Assembly: GCA_944386395.1 (NCBI GenBank)
Contig: CALXAZ010000064.1
Location: 1-8,505 of the forward strand
Length of the DNA stretch: 8,505 nt
Direction of reading: 5' to 3'
Source of the DNA: an uncultured Clostridia bacterium
GTDB lineage: Bacteria; Bacillota; Clostridia; Oscillospirales; JAAYOS01
Shown here piece by piece: positions 1 to 6,191 of the stretch. The translations under genes and the position numbers were made by a program. Each line of letters starts with the position of its first letter. Positions within the stretch are counted from its first letter, which is position 1. Below the pieces are notes generated by a model, which ran no database searches, had not been told where the DNA came from, and saw only the letters and a list, made by a program, of their open reading frames with translations.

Positions 1-2
1 AT

Positions 3-1436
3 CAGATCGACCCGCACACCGCCCCCGTGGTGCTGGAAAGTTATATCCGCTACGACCAGGGGGCCACGATGAAAGAAGTCATGGAGTATATGGCGGAGAA
101 TGGCTTTACCACAATACGGGGCCGGAAGATTGATCTGAACTTTATTGCCCGTATGCTGAAGAACCGGAAGTATATCGGGGAATACAGTTACCGTCATATC
201 GTCACCCCCGGCGGTATCCCGGCCATTGTCCCGCAAGACCTCTTTGACAGGGTACAGCAACGGCTTGAGCAGAACAGGAAAGCCCCAGCCCGTCACAAGG
301 CCGAGGACGACTATCTCTTAACAACAAAACTGTTTTGCGGCACTTGCGGGGCCATGATGGTAGGCGAGAGCGGCACCAGCGCCAGCAAGGGCCGGAAATA
401 CCACTATTACCGTTGTGTGAATACCAAGAAACACAAGACCTGCAACGCAAAACACAAGAGCGTCCGCAAGATACCCCTGGAAAATGCCGTGGTAAACGCA
501 ACGATGGCGAAAGTGATGGACGACCATTTTGTGGAGTACATCGCAGACCGGGTTATGGAATTGCAGAGCCAGGAGAGCAGTGAACTCCCCGCTCTCCGCC
601 AGCAGTTGGCAGAAACAGAACGAGGCATAGAGAATATGCTGAACGCCATCCAGATGGGGATTATAAACGCCTCCACCAAACAGCGCCTTGACGAGTTGGA
701 GGAACGGGAAAAGGACATTGAATTGCGGATTATCCAAGAGGAAATCAAAAAGCCCATTCTTTCACGGGAAGATGTGACATTTTGGATTTGCCGTTTCCGT
801 AAACTCGATGTAGACAAACTGGACGAGCGGCGGCGGTTGATTGACAGTTTTGTGAACTCTGTCACCATCTTCGACGACCACATTTTGATTACTTTCAACT
901 ACCGGGACGGCGAAACAAGGCTTGATTTTTCTGATATTGAAAGTTCGGATTTGAAATCGGTCGGGGGACCAACTTTGTCAGAAAAACCGTCCGAAATGGC
1001 GGTTTTTCTGCATTTATCACTTGATTTTATCGGTATTTATGGGCCGCGGAGGTGTAACATGGGTGTAGCTTCTGTTTCCGAGTATGTGACATCGTTAAAT
1101 GAAGAGCAGCAGCGACATATCTGCGCATTCATTAAATTTATGAATGCGGAATATCCCCAGCTGACAAATAAGATCTCCTTCTCTATGCCCATGTGGCTGG
1201 TGGGGAAAAAGATGAATGAGGGATATGTGGCGGTCTCCGCAGCGAAAAACCATTTCTCCATTCATTTTTCCGATGAGGAGTTTTTGAACCGTTTGGCCGA
1301 AAGCCTACCTGCCTGCAAAAAGGGAAAGCGGTGCATCAACATCAAATACGGCGATGAAGCGTTCCTACATGCAGTCGAAGAAAGCATCAGCGATTTTCTG
1401 AAGCTCTATCGCTCTGAAGGGAGTTCCTCCCTATGA
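3..1436 (+). CDS. Large serine recombinase, C-terminal part, open in frame into a DUF1801 domain (5' partial)
   Basis: The 5' end lies outside the window; the frame is open from base 3, and the GTG at 27 is an internal codon. What is visible is the C-terminal half of a large serine recombinase, the enzyme type that excises and integrates mobile elements through a serine-DNA link. The catalytic N-terminal domain is not in view. Counting from the GTG at 27, residues 1-75 match the recombinase domain (ARMLKNRKYIGEY). Residues 104-139 form a zinc ribbon with C104, C107, C130 and C139. Residues about 186-245 are a Glu/Arg-rich coiled coil. Recombinase-like sequence ends near residue 310-320 (about 955-985). 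The frame then crosses a terminator-like hairpin and runs into a DUF1801 gene that has its own start at 1059. The recombinase identity is secure. Whether one 470-residue fusion is really made is doubtful, because the hairpin and internal ribosome binding site suggest two separate products. Confidence 0.85.
   Translation, partial: QIDPHTAPVVLESYIRYDQGATMKEVMEYMAENGFTTIRGRKIDLNFIARMLKNRKYIGEYSYRHIVTPGGIPAIVPQDLFDRVQQRLEQNRKAPARHKAEDDYLLTTKLFCGTCGAMMVGESGTSASKGRKYHYYRCVNTKKHKTCNAKHKSVRKIPLENAVVNATMAKVMDDHFVEYIADRVMELQSQESSELPALRQQLAETERGIENMLNAIQMGIINASTKQRLDELEEREKDIELRIIQEEIKKPILSREDVTFWICRFRKLDVDKLDERRRLIDSFVNSVTIFDDHILITFNYRDGETRLDFSDIESSDLKSVGGPTLSEKPSEMAVFLHLSLDFIGIYGPRRCNMGVASVSEYVTSLNEEQQRHICAFIKFMNAEYPQLTNKISFSMPMWLVGKKMNEGYVAVSAAKNHFSIHFSDEEFLNRLAESLPACKKGKRCINIKYGDEAFLHAVEESISDFLKLYRSEGSSSL
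979..1010 (+). terminator. Terminator-like hairpin inside the recombinase/DUF1801 reading frame
   Basis: A perfect 11-bp inverted repeat, CAGAAAAACCG (979-989) and CGGTTTTTCTG (1000-1010), encloses a 10-base loop. The A-run on one arm and T-run on the other are typical of a bidirectional intrinsic terminator. It lies where recombinase homology fades, 48 bases before the DUF1801 start. It therefore probably marks the old 3' end of the recombinase gene even though no stop codon is present. Function is inferred from structure only. Confidence 0.6.
1048..1054 (+). promoter_or_regulatory. Strong ribosome binding site for the internal DUF1801 start
   Basis: GGAGGTG at 1048-1054 lies four bases before the ATG at 1059, within a longer reading frame. 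This near-consensus site is the main reason to treat DUF1801 as a gene with its own start rather than only the tail of the recombinase. Confidence 0.65.
1059..1436 (+). CDS. DUF1801 (YdhG-like) domain protein
   Basis: From its own ATG this gives 125 residues, a normal length for the DUF1801/YdhG family of small single-domain proteins. Landmarks are an N-terminal helical stretch (VSEYVTSLNEEQQ), the family-like KISFSMPMW segment in the first half, the AKNHFSIHF strand and a C-terminal region with KRCINIKYGDE. Some family members were linked to iron handling (frataxin-like fold), but the real role of most is unknown. No signal peptide or membrane segment is seen, so it should be cytosolic. The start is supported by GGAGGTG just upstream. 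The stop TGA at 1434-1436 overlaps the next start in ATGA, pointing to translational coupling with the cysteine-rich protein. The gene is in the same frame as the upstream recombinase, with no stop between, so it may be annotated elsewhere as part of one long protein. Confidence 0.75.
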   Translation: MGVASVSEYVTSLNEEQQRHICAFIKFMNAEYPQLTNKISFSMPMWLVGKKMNEGYVAVSAAKNHFSIHFSDEEFLNRLAESLPACKKGKRCINIKYGDEAFLHAVEESISDFLKLYRSEGSSSL

Positions 1437-1786
1437 ATGGTACAGAGGAAATCGGCTGCTGCGGCGCCTACTGCAAGACCTGCCGTGAATTTGAGAAGAC
1501 CTGCAAGGGCTGCAAACCGGGGTATCTGGACGGCTCTCGGGGCCTGAGCCGGGCCAGATGGAAAATGAAGAAATGCTGCCTGACCAAAGGTCACATTACC
1601 TGCGCAGATTGCGAGGAATATGACCGCTGCGAGATTATTCAGGTGTTTATCAACCACCCTGGCTACAAATATGGCAAATACAAGCAGGCACTGGAGTTCA
1701 TCCACGCCTATGATTATGCTGCTTTCATGAAAGCAGCTGAAAATTGGAAAAACGCCTATGGTAAATACACCGAACAGGACAACTAA
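1433..1786 (+). CDS. DUF3795-like cysteine-rich protein
   Basis: A 117-residue cytosolic protein rich in cysteine. The N-terminal half carries CCGAYCKTCREF, CKGCKPG, KKCC and CADCEEYDRC, the pattern of the DUF3795 family. Its regularly spaced cysteines probably bind zinc or another metal. The C-terminal half is helical with many Tyr and Lys residues. The biochemical role of the family is not known. The start ATG at 1433 overlaps the DUF1801 stop (ATGA), with GAAGGGAG about 8-16 bases upstream. The pair is therefore probably one transcript, and a strong terminator lies just behind it. The gene looks intact. DUF1801 beside a cysteine-rich protein could suggest a metal- or redox-linked pair, but this is only a guess from context. 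Confidence 0.8.
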   Translation: MNGTEEIGCCGAYCKTCREFEKTCKGCKPGYLDGSRGLSRARWKMKKCCLTKGHITCADCEEYDRCEIIQVFINHPGYKYGKYKQALEFIHAYDYAAFMKAAENWKNAYGKYTEQDN

Positions 1787-1794
1787 AAAGGCAG

Positions 1795-1833
1795 TAGCGC
1801 CCGCTGAACATCCACAGATTTCAGCGGGCGCTA
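1795..1833 (+). terminator. Intrinsic terminator after the DUF1801/DUF3795 pair
   Basis: A perfect 14-bp stem (TAGCGCCCGCTGAA at 1795-1808, TTCAGCGGGCGCTA at 1820-1833) with an 11-base loop. It begins eight bases after the stop codon and is followed by a T-rich tail (TTCTTTGTTTAT). Confidence 0.9.
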
Positions 1834-1910
1834 TTCTTTGTTTATAGCTTGTTAAATACTGATACGCCTGATGCGAGAGCAAAGCAGAATTGGGGCAACA
1901 GCCAGTTGCT

Positions 1911-1938
1911 TTGCTTTTTGCTCCCGCCGTGGTACAAT
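1911..1938 (+). promoter_or_regulatory. Probable promoter of the broken regulator gene
   Basis: TTGCTT (1911-1916), a 16-base spacer and TACAAT (1933-1938) make a fair sigma-A promoter about 20 bases before the regulator start at 1960. A 9-bp inverted repeat (AGCAAAGCA at 1878-1886, TGCTTTGCT at 1907-1915) encloses a smaller hairpin (GCAAC 1895-1899, GTTGC 1905-1909) and touches the -35 box. It could be an operator or a weak terminator for upstream transcription. Confidence 0.5.
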
Positions 1939-1959
1939 CCGGGCAAGGTGGTGATCAGC

Positions 1960-2240
1960 ATGGATACCAAAGAAATCTTTCTGGAACTGCGCACCAAGCG
2001 GGGCTCTCCCAGGAGCAGCTGGCGGAACAAGTGCATGTGACCCGTCAGGTGGTTTCCCGCTGGGAGACCGGTGAAACGGTGCCCAACACAGAAACTTTGA
2101 AGCTGCTCTCCAGGCTGTTCGATGTCTCCATTAACATCCTGCTGGGTTCGCCCAGGCAACTGATCTGTCAGTGCTGTGGTATGCCCCTGGAGGACATCAA
2201 TATCAGCCGGGAGCCGGACGGCACCTTCTTTTTGGGCATA
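1960..2240 (+). pseudogene. Broken XRE-type helix-turn-helix regulator with zinc-ribbon start
   Basis: The ATG at 1960 (AAGGTGGTG ribosome binding site at 1945-1953) begins MDTKEIFLELRTKRG and then meets a frameshift, ending at TGA 2038-2040. Shifting frame at the G-run 2000-2003 restores a clear XRE helix-turn-helix: LSQEQLAEQVHVTRQ, then VSRWETGETVPN, then LLSRLFDVSINILL. A CQCCGMPLEDINISREPDG stretch follows, the start of a zinc-ribbon domain found behind such regulators. One missing G (four instead of five) explains the shift. The 3' part is also lost: family-like sequence stops after GTFF near 2233, and an inverted repeat begins at 2243. With two independent lesions it should no longer make a working repressor. 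A sequencing error could explain the frameshift but not the truncation. Confidence 0.8.
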
Positions 2241-2242
2241 TA

Positions 2243-2289
2243 TAAACCTCCTGTATGGTGTGTCTATTCTACACCACACAGGAGGTTTA
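2243..2289. repeat. Long inverted repeat at the regulator breakpoint
   Basis: Arms 2243-2261 and 2271-2289 pair over 19 bases with a single mismatch (A2255), around a 9-base loop. The core reads AAACCTCCTGTRTGGTGT on both arms. It lies where the regulator pseudogene is cut off and about 95 bases beyond the end of the minus-strand operon. It could be the operon's terminator (reading leftward the hairpin is followed by TTTATATATG), an element end or a dyad protein-binding site. There is no long T-run, so terminator function is uncertain. Confidence 0.7.
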
Positions 2290-2384
2290 CACAAAGTCTG
2301 CGATAGTCTCTGCGTTTCTACTTCTGTAGCATTAGAGCCCGAAAGCACGCTATTCGGGTGCGATTAGCATACGATTGTTTTCAC
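2290..2384. other. Short AT-rich spacer after the minus-strand operon
   Basis: No gene is seen here. A small hairpin, CCCGAA (2338-2343) and TTCGGG (2353-2358) with a 9-base loop, is too weak and lacks a T-tract, so it is not called a terminator. This spacer is the transition from the GC-rich left flank to the AT-rich cargo. Confidence 0.4.
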
Positions 2385-4925
2385 TTAATCAGTAAATAGT
2401 GATAATTGTTCAGCCTGTTCGAACACCGAGATTTCCACATGTAGACTTCCATGCTTTCGCTCACCTTTTATTATAATGTCTACATTATGAGATTTTACAT
2501 TCGGCTTTATTTCCCAATTATTTATAGTTATGGGGATTTTAACTCGAGTGAAAGATTCATTAGCTTTGGAATATTTTCGGAGATCAGTTGATTTAGATAC
2601 TTTTGGCTCAGCATCTATCAATTCATCTTCAACAATAATCTTTCCTGTGTTTGAAGCGGAGCTACTGGAGGTCTTTTTAAGGTAAATGCCTCTTTCAAAC
2701 CCACCGACTTTATCTCGCTTTTTCCTTTTCTTTTTTAAAACTTCTTGTAGATTAATATCTTGTTGCTGAAGTATTCCATCAATGACCTCTAAGACATCAG
2801 CTAGCTCTGTAATAAGATCTTCTGAGTTTTCTGCATCAAGGACTTCTAGTGATTCTTCTACTAGCTTTCTCTTTAAGAGCTGTCCTAGAATTTTCTTTTC
2901 GAGCTGGACAGTTATCGCATCTTCTCCGTTCTGCTCAATTTTTTCCGGAATTTTGTCACGAACAAGCTTATTATGATTAAGACTCTGTACCTTTGTAAAA
3001 GTATTTCTAACTTCTACTTTTGCACCTGTACGTAAAAGCTGGTAATATGCGTGGGATAAAATCCCCCCTTCTAAAATAATATTTGCATCAATCCCCCTAG
3101 CTGCAGTTCCTACTCTGCTAATAATTTCTTTATTTCGTAAGATTTCCACATCTGTTGGTTGAATTAATATATTTTTGATAACGCCTTTTCTTTGGGCTGC
3201 CTGTATTTCCATCTCTTCAATATCTCGGATAGTATGGATTGTAAATGTTCTTTCGAATGTGAGTTTATTCCTAGGTGTTGTCTTTTTTTCATTATACTCA
3301 AATGACTCATGAACCCAAGGGAAAACCTCGCAGCCATATCTTTTGGCATCGACCCCTACAAACCACATCACACTTATGCTGGTATTTTCTTCCTCGGCGA
3401 TTGTTCTGGTCTTTAAAGAAATCTCTTTAATCCAACTGACTTTTTGGATAGATGATCTCCAGTCATATGGGGCAGCTAGTACCTGTACGCGCCAATCTCC
3501 ATTTTCCACCGGGCACACAAAATACTTTTTATAGTGTAAAATTTTGTCAATTTTATACTCATCAGGATTTGCTGCTAAAATATCTTCATTTCTTGTGTCA
3601 ACGATAAATTTATCATGGCTGTAATAATACAATCCTTCTGGTAAACCCCACAAGGATTCGATTCGAACAATACTATCTTTAGGTCTTGCATAAGCAAAAG
3701 CTGCAGATACTGCCGGAATAAAATTGTGAAGGATAAAAATAATATGGCTTTGTGTTTTTTTCTTTAGTTCAGCATAGTTGATTTTCAACCAAGAAAGAGC
3801 TTCTTGCACGCTTCGAATTTCACAAGTGCGAGGCAAAAGTTGCCGCTCTTCTTTTTTGCTTGTATCAATGTCGGTTCGAATGATGAGAGAGTGTTTTATT
3901 AAATGCTCCAAGTCACTCTTTAAATTTGGGGGAATTTCCCCTTTTTCCAAATAAGATAGTGTTTCTGAATCATCCAAGATGTACAGAGGAGCAATTTCTA
4001 GTCCGAGTTTCTTGTATAGTAGTGGGTTCTGAATTTTTGAATAGAGCTTGTATTTTTCATAATCTTTTTCTTTCAAAAGATGAAGACATTTGAATGTAAT
4101 TGACTTATCTGAGTTTTCGGTTGGTTTTACACATACAGAAGTTTTTGTTGGATCTATCCCTTCTGAAGCTACTGCCTCGTCAGCCTGGACTATATATATA
4201 TGTTCTCCATCAAAAATCCACTCAAAATGCACCCTTATTTTTTGATTTGTGGCCCATGTGCAAGGAATGGTTAAAACATCTTTAATTTCCTTATCGCTCG
4301 GGCAAATAAGAGAAGAATCAATAAAAGCGGAGACATTTAGTTCACTTCTCCACCTTCTTAATGATACAGAAAAAATTTGAGGGAATGAAGTATCAATTTC
4401 TCCTTTCCAGTCTCTGATTTCTTGGGCAACACGTCGTTCATTTGAAATATGGCCTCTCAAAAGAGGTTTTGCCCTTTTTTGAATGATTAATGGCATTTTA
4501 ATTTTCGCACCAGCTGCTTCTTTACTTAATTCTTCAAAACACTGCTGGATTAAAAATGGCCATTCATTAAAAAAGCCTTCAACAGATATATATTTTCCGC
4601 GTTCATAAAGCCCTTCTGAATGAGCATTAGACCGTACAATAATTGGATCATTAGACTGTATACCACAAGCAATAGATGCATCTTTAATGGAATCCGCCCA
4701 ACTGCCAAACGCCAATAAATTATTGCCACCTGTTCGATACTCGTCTAGAATATCATCAGACACAACAAAAAACGGTAACGTCCACAGGGAGGGCAAGGCT
4801 GCTAAGCCAAACGCCTTCTCACCCACCTCGCTTTTACAAATTAATTCTGGTGATAGTACTTCATATTTGGTCTTTGTTACCCAAATGATGGGGTTAATTG
4901 GTTTCATTACAGCACACTTGCCCAC
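2385..4925 (-). CDS. PEP-synthase/PPDK-like phosphotransferase fused to a MazG-like nucleotide pyrophosphohydrolase
   Basis: An 846-residue multidomain enzyme, last gene of the operon. Residues 30-250 resemble the PPDK_N ATP-grasp domain (VGEKAFGLAAL with K37, IIVRSN with R98, Q149, FEWIFDG with E235, IVQADE with Q247). Residues 346-530 look like a second, degenerate copy (IIRTD, then SIVRIESLWGLPEGL). Residues about 585-640 match the swivelling PEP-utiliser domain, with GGILSHA holding the expected phosphohistidine H625. Residues 653-750 are a MazG-like domain (KLVRDKIP, metal-binding E690-E691-x-x-E694 and E707-x-x-D710, then GGFERGI). Residues 755-846 form an unrecognised, probably beta-rich tail. 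By family, an ATP-dependent phosphohistidine relay coupled to NTP hydrolysis is possible; the substrate is unknown. It should be cytosolic. The start is GTG, with AAGGA (4937-4941) overlapping the upstream TGA stop; ATG at 4907 is less well placed. No PEP/pyruvate TIM-barrel is present. Confidence 0.85.
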   Translation of the reverse strand: MGKCAVMKPINPIIWVTKTKYEVLSPELICKSEVGEKAFGLAALPSLWTLPFFVVSDDILDEYRTGGNNLLAFGSWADSIKDASIACGIQSNDPIIVRSNAHSEGLYERGKYISVEGFFNEWPFLIQQCFEELSKEAAGAKIKMPLIIQKRAKPLLRGHISNERRVAQEIRDWKGEIDTSFPQIFSVSLRRWRSELNVSAFIDSSLICPSDKEIKDVLTIPCTWATNQKIRVHFEWIFDGEHIYIVQADEAVASEGIDPTKTSVCVKPTENSDKSITFKCLHLLKEKDYEKYKLYSKIQNPLLYKKLGLEIAPLYILDDSETLSYLEKGEIPPNLKSDLEHLIKHSLIIRTDIDTSKKEERQLLPRTCEIRSVQEALSWLKINYAELKKKTQSHIIFILHNFIPAVSAAFAYARPKDSIVRIESLWGLPEGLYYYSHDKFIVDTRNEDILAANPDEYKIDKILHYKKYFVCPVENGDWRVQVLAAPYDWRSSIQKVSWIKEISLKTRTIAEEENTSISVMWFVGVDAKRYGCEVFPWVHESFEYNEKKTTPRNKLTFERTFTIHTIRDIEEMEIQAAQRKGVIKNILIQPTDVEILRNKEIISRVGTAARGIDANIILEGGILSHAYYQLLRTGAKVEVRNTFTKVQSLNHNKLVRDKIPEKIEQNGEDAITVQLEKKILGQLLKRKLVEESLEVLDAENSEDLITELADVLEVIDGILQQQDINLQEVLKKKRKKRDKVGGFERGIYLKKTSSSSASNTGKIIVEDELIDAEPKVSKSTDLRKYSKANESFTRVKIPITINNWEIKPNVKSHNVDIIIKGERKHGSLHVEISVFEQAEQLSLFTD

Positions 4926-4936
4926 AATAAGTCACG

Positions 4937-4941
4937 TCCTT
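4937..4941 (-). promoter_or_regulatory. Ribosome binding site deciding the GTG start of the fusion enzyme
   Basis: AAGGA on the minus strand lies 11 bases before GTG 4925 and about 29 bases before the next in-frame ATG (4907), which favours the GTG. It overlaps the TGA stop of the membrane protein gene, suggesting coupled translation. Confidence 0.55.
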
Positions 4942-5558
4942 CACTTTGCTCCACTGCTTGTTCCGAATAGGGCCTTTGCAACTTCAGACATCTTACTAAC
5001 GGCATCATCGGCAAAATAGCCTGCAACAAACCCTATACAAATAGATGTGAGTACGGAGTGAGTCTCTACTGAAGAGACAATACCAGATATCATCATACAT
5101 CCAACCACAAGAGCAATGCATCCAGAGATCCAAGGCGAGAAAATTCTCCAATATCTTCGATCTAAGGACCAAAAGCCGCGAGCAACAACTCGGTAAAAGT
5201 ATTTCATTCCATATACAGTACCACCGAGTACCCCAGAAAAAAAGTAAATTGAAAGGCTTTCAAAAGTTAGTAATCTTTCTTCATCTAGTGCGGTATTCTC
5301 CGTACATGCCGGCCAAAGACATCCTCTAAGAAGCATAACTAATGCAACTATTGAGACAATAAGCACAACGGCAATGTAAATAGCATCATACTTCATTTGA
5401 CTACGGGCTTCTTCAGGATAATGAGATTCCCAGTCATATGGTTTTCTGCCATCAGTATTTATCTTTTCACCATTAGAACAAATTTCCTCACTTGAAATTT
5501 CTGGGGCCTTATCCTGAGATTGAGCCTCTTTAACTTCTGTTTTGGGTATATCAGACAT
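4941..5558 (-). CDS. Membrane protein with about four transmembrane segments
   Basis: A 205-residue protein that I do not assign to a named family. A hydrophilic, acidic N-terminal tail (residues 1-55) is followed by likely membrane segments at about 58-78, 102-118, 140-162 and 168-183. A short C-terminal tail, FADDAVSKMSEVAKALFG, is probably amphipathic and cytosolic. A basic, aromatic loop (YFYRVVARGFWSLDRRYWR) lies between segments 2 and 3. There is no signal peptide. The start ATG is backed by a strong GGAGG and overlaps the end of the HIT gene by eight bases. The stop overlaps the ribosome binding site of the next gene. This tight packing argues that it works with its neighbours, perhaps as a membrane anchor or effector for the soluble enzymes. 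That role is inference; no enzyme motif is visible. Confidence 0.8.
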   Translation of the reverse strand: MSDIPKTEVKEAQSQDKAPEISSEEICSNGEKINTDGRKPYDWESHYPEEARSQMKYDAIYIAVVLIVSIVALVMLLRGCLWPACTENTALDEERLLTFESLSIYFFSGVLGGTVYGMKYFYRVVARGFWSLDRRYWRIFSPWISGCIALVVGCMMISGIVSSVETHSVLTSICIGFVAGYFADDAVSKMSEVAKALFGTSSGAK

Positions 5559-6189
5559 TGCCGCCTCCTTTTTTTTCTCTGAAATAAGTAACCATACTTT
5601 CTATTGTCCTAGATGTCAGTTCTGTATCTGGGTTTACTTTATAATTATATTTTTCAGAGATTCCTAAATCATCAGCAATTATTCTTCTAAAAAATTGGGA
5701 TATTGGCTTTTCAAGAATGTGTACTCTTCCTACAGATTTTTCTAATGCTTCATTTATTTCCGCATAAAAAAGATATTCATTATTTCCAACAATATCGTTA
5801 ACTTCATTAGAGTAACAAGCTTGCCAACTTAATCCTGTATTATCAAGCAATGATGCGATGGAATGATATGGGACAAGGTGAATATGTGCATGATCCGTGC
5901 CACATGAGGTTTCGGATCCCTCCTTATTTGGACCATGTTCAAAAGCAATTATTGGCCCATAGCAGTCTTTTAGCGCTTTTACTATCGTATTACTGAATTC
6001 AATAAAAGACTTATCAGCATAAATGTTTTTCATTGAGCAACAATGTTTGCGGGGAACAATAAGCGACCATCCTTCAACAAGGGCACCGACTGATGAAATA
6101 GCAAAGTATTTATCATTGTGTGCGAATATGGTATCTGCAGGGCTCTTACTTATCCCATTTGAAATATCACAAAACCTACATGTCTTCAT
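5551..6189 (-). CDS. HIT-family (histidine triad) nucleotide hydrolase/transferase
   Basis: A 212-residue cytosolic protein. The histidine triad H100-A-H102-I-H104 lies in CGTDHAHIHLVPY; H102 is the expected nucleophile, by analogy with the family. Other landmarks are an N-terminal CRFC (C4, C7) that could bind zinc, GWSLIVPRKHCCSM (40-53), FEHG (83-86) and a C-terminal extension with QFFRRIIADDLG (165-176). HIT proteins cleave or transfer nucleotides joined through a phosphate, such as AMP-conjugates or dinucleoside polyphosphates; the substrate here cannot be read from sequence. At 212 residues it is longer than minimal HIT proteins of about 110-140 residues. The ATG at 6189 comes two bases after the methyltransferase stop, with GAGGGA (6195-6200) as ribosome binding site, and the 3' end overlaps the membrane protein start. 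All catalytic His residues are present, so it should be active. Confidence 0.88.
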   Translation of the reverse strand: MKTCRFCDISNGISKSPADTIFAHNDKYFAISSVGALVEGWSLIVPRKHCCSMKNIYADKSFIEFSNTIVKALKDCYGPIIAFEHGPNKEGSETSCGTDHAHIHLVPYHSIASLLDNTGLSWQACYSNEVNDIVGNNEYLFYAEINEALEKSVGRVHILEKPISQFFRRIIADDLGISEKYNYKVNPDTELTSRTIESMVTYFREKKGGGNV

Positions 6190-6191
6190 CT

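Noticed and set aside
318..898. Minus-strand open frames opposite the recombinase
   Set aside because: They are opposite the zinc ribbon and coiled coil of the recombinase, have no convincing ribosome binding site and no recognisable domain.
1842..2348. Minus-strand frame of 168 codons across the regulator region
   Set aside because: It runs through the terminator side, the regulator pseudogene and the inverted repeat; its translation shows no family features.
2338..2358. Small CCCGAA/TTCGGG hairpin as operon terminator
   Set aside because: Only six base pairs and no T-tract on either strand.
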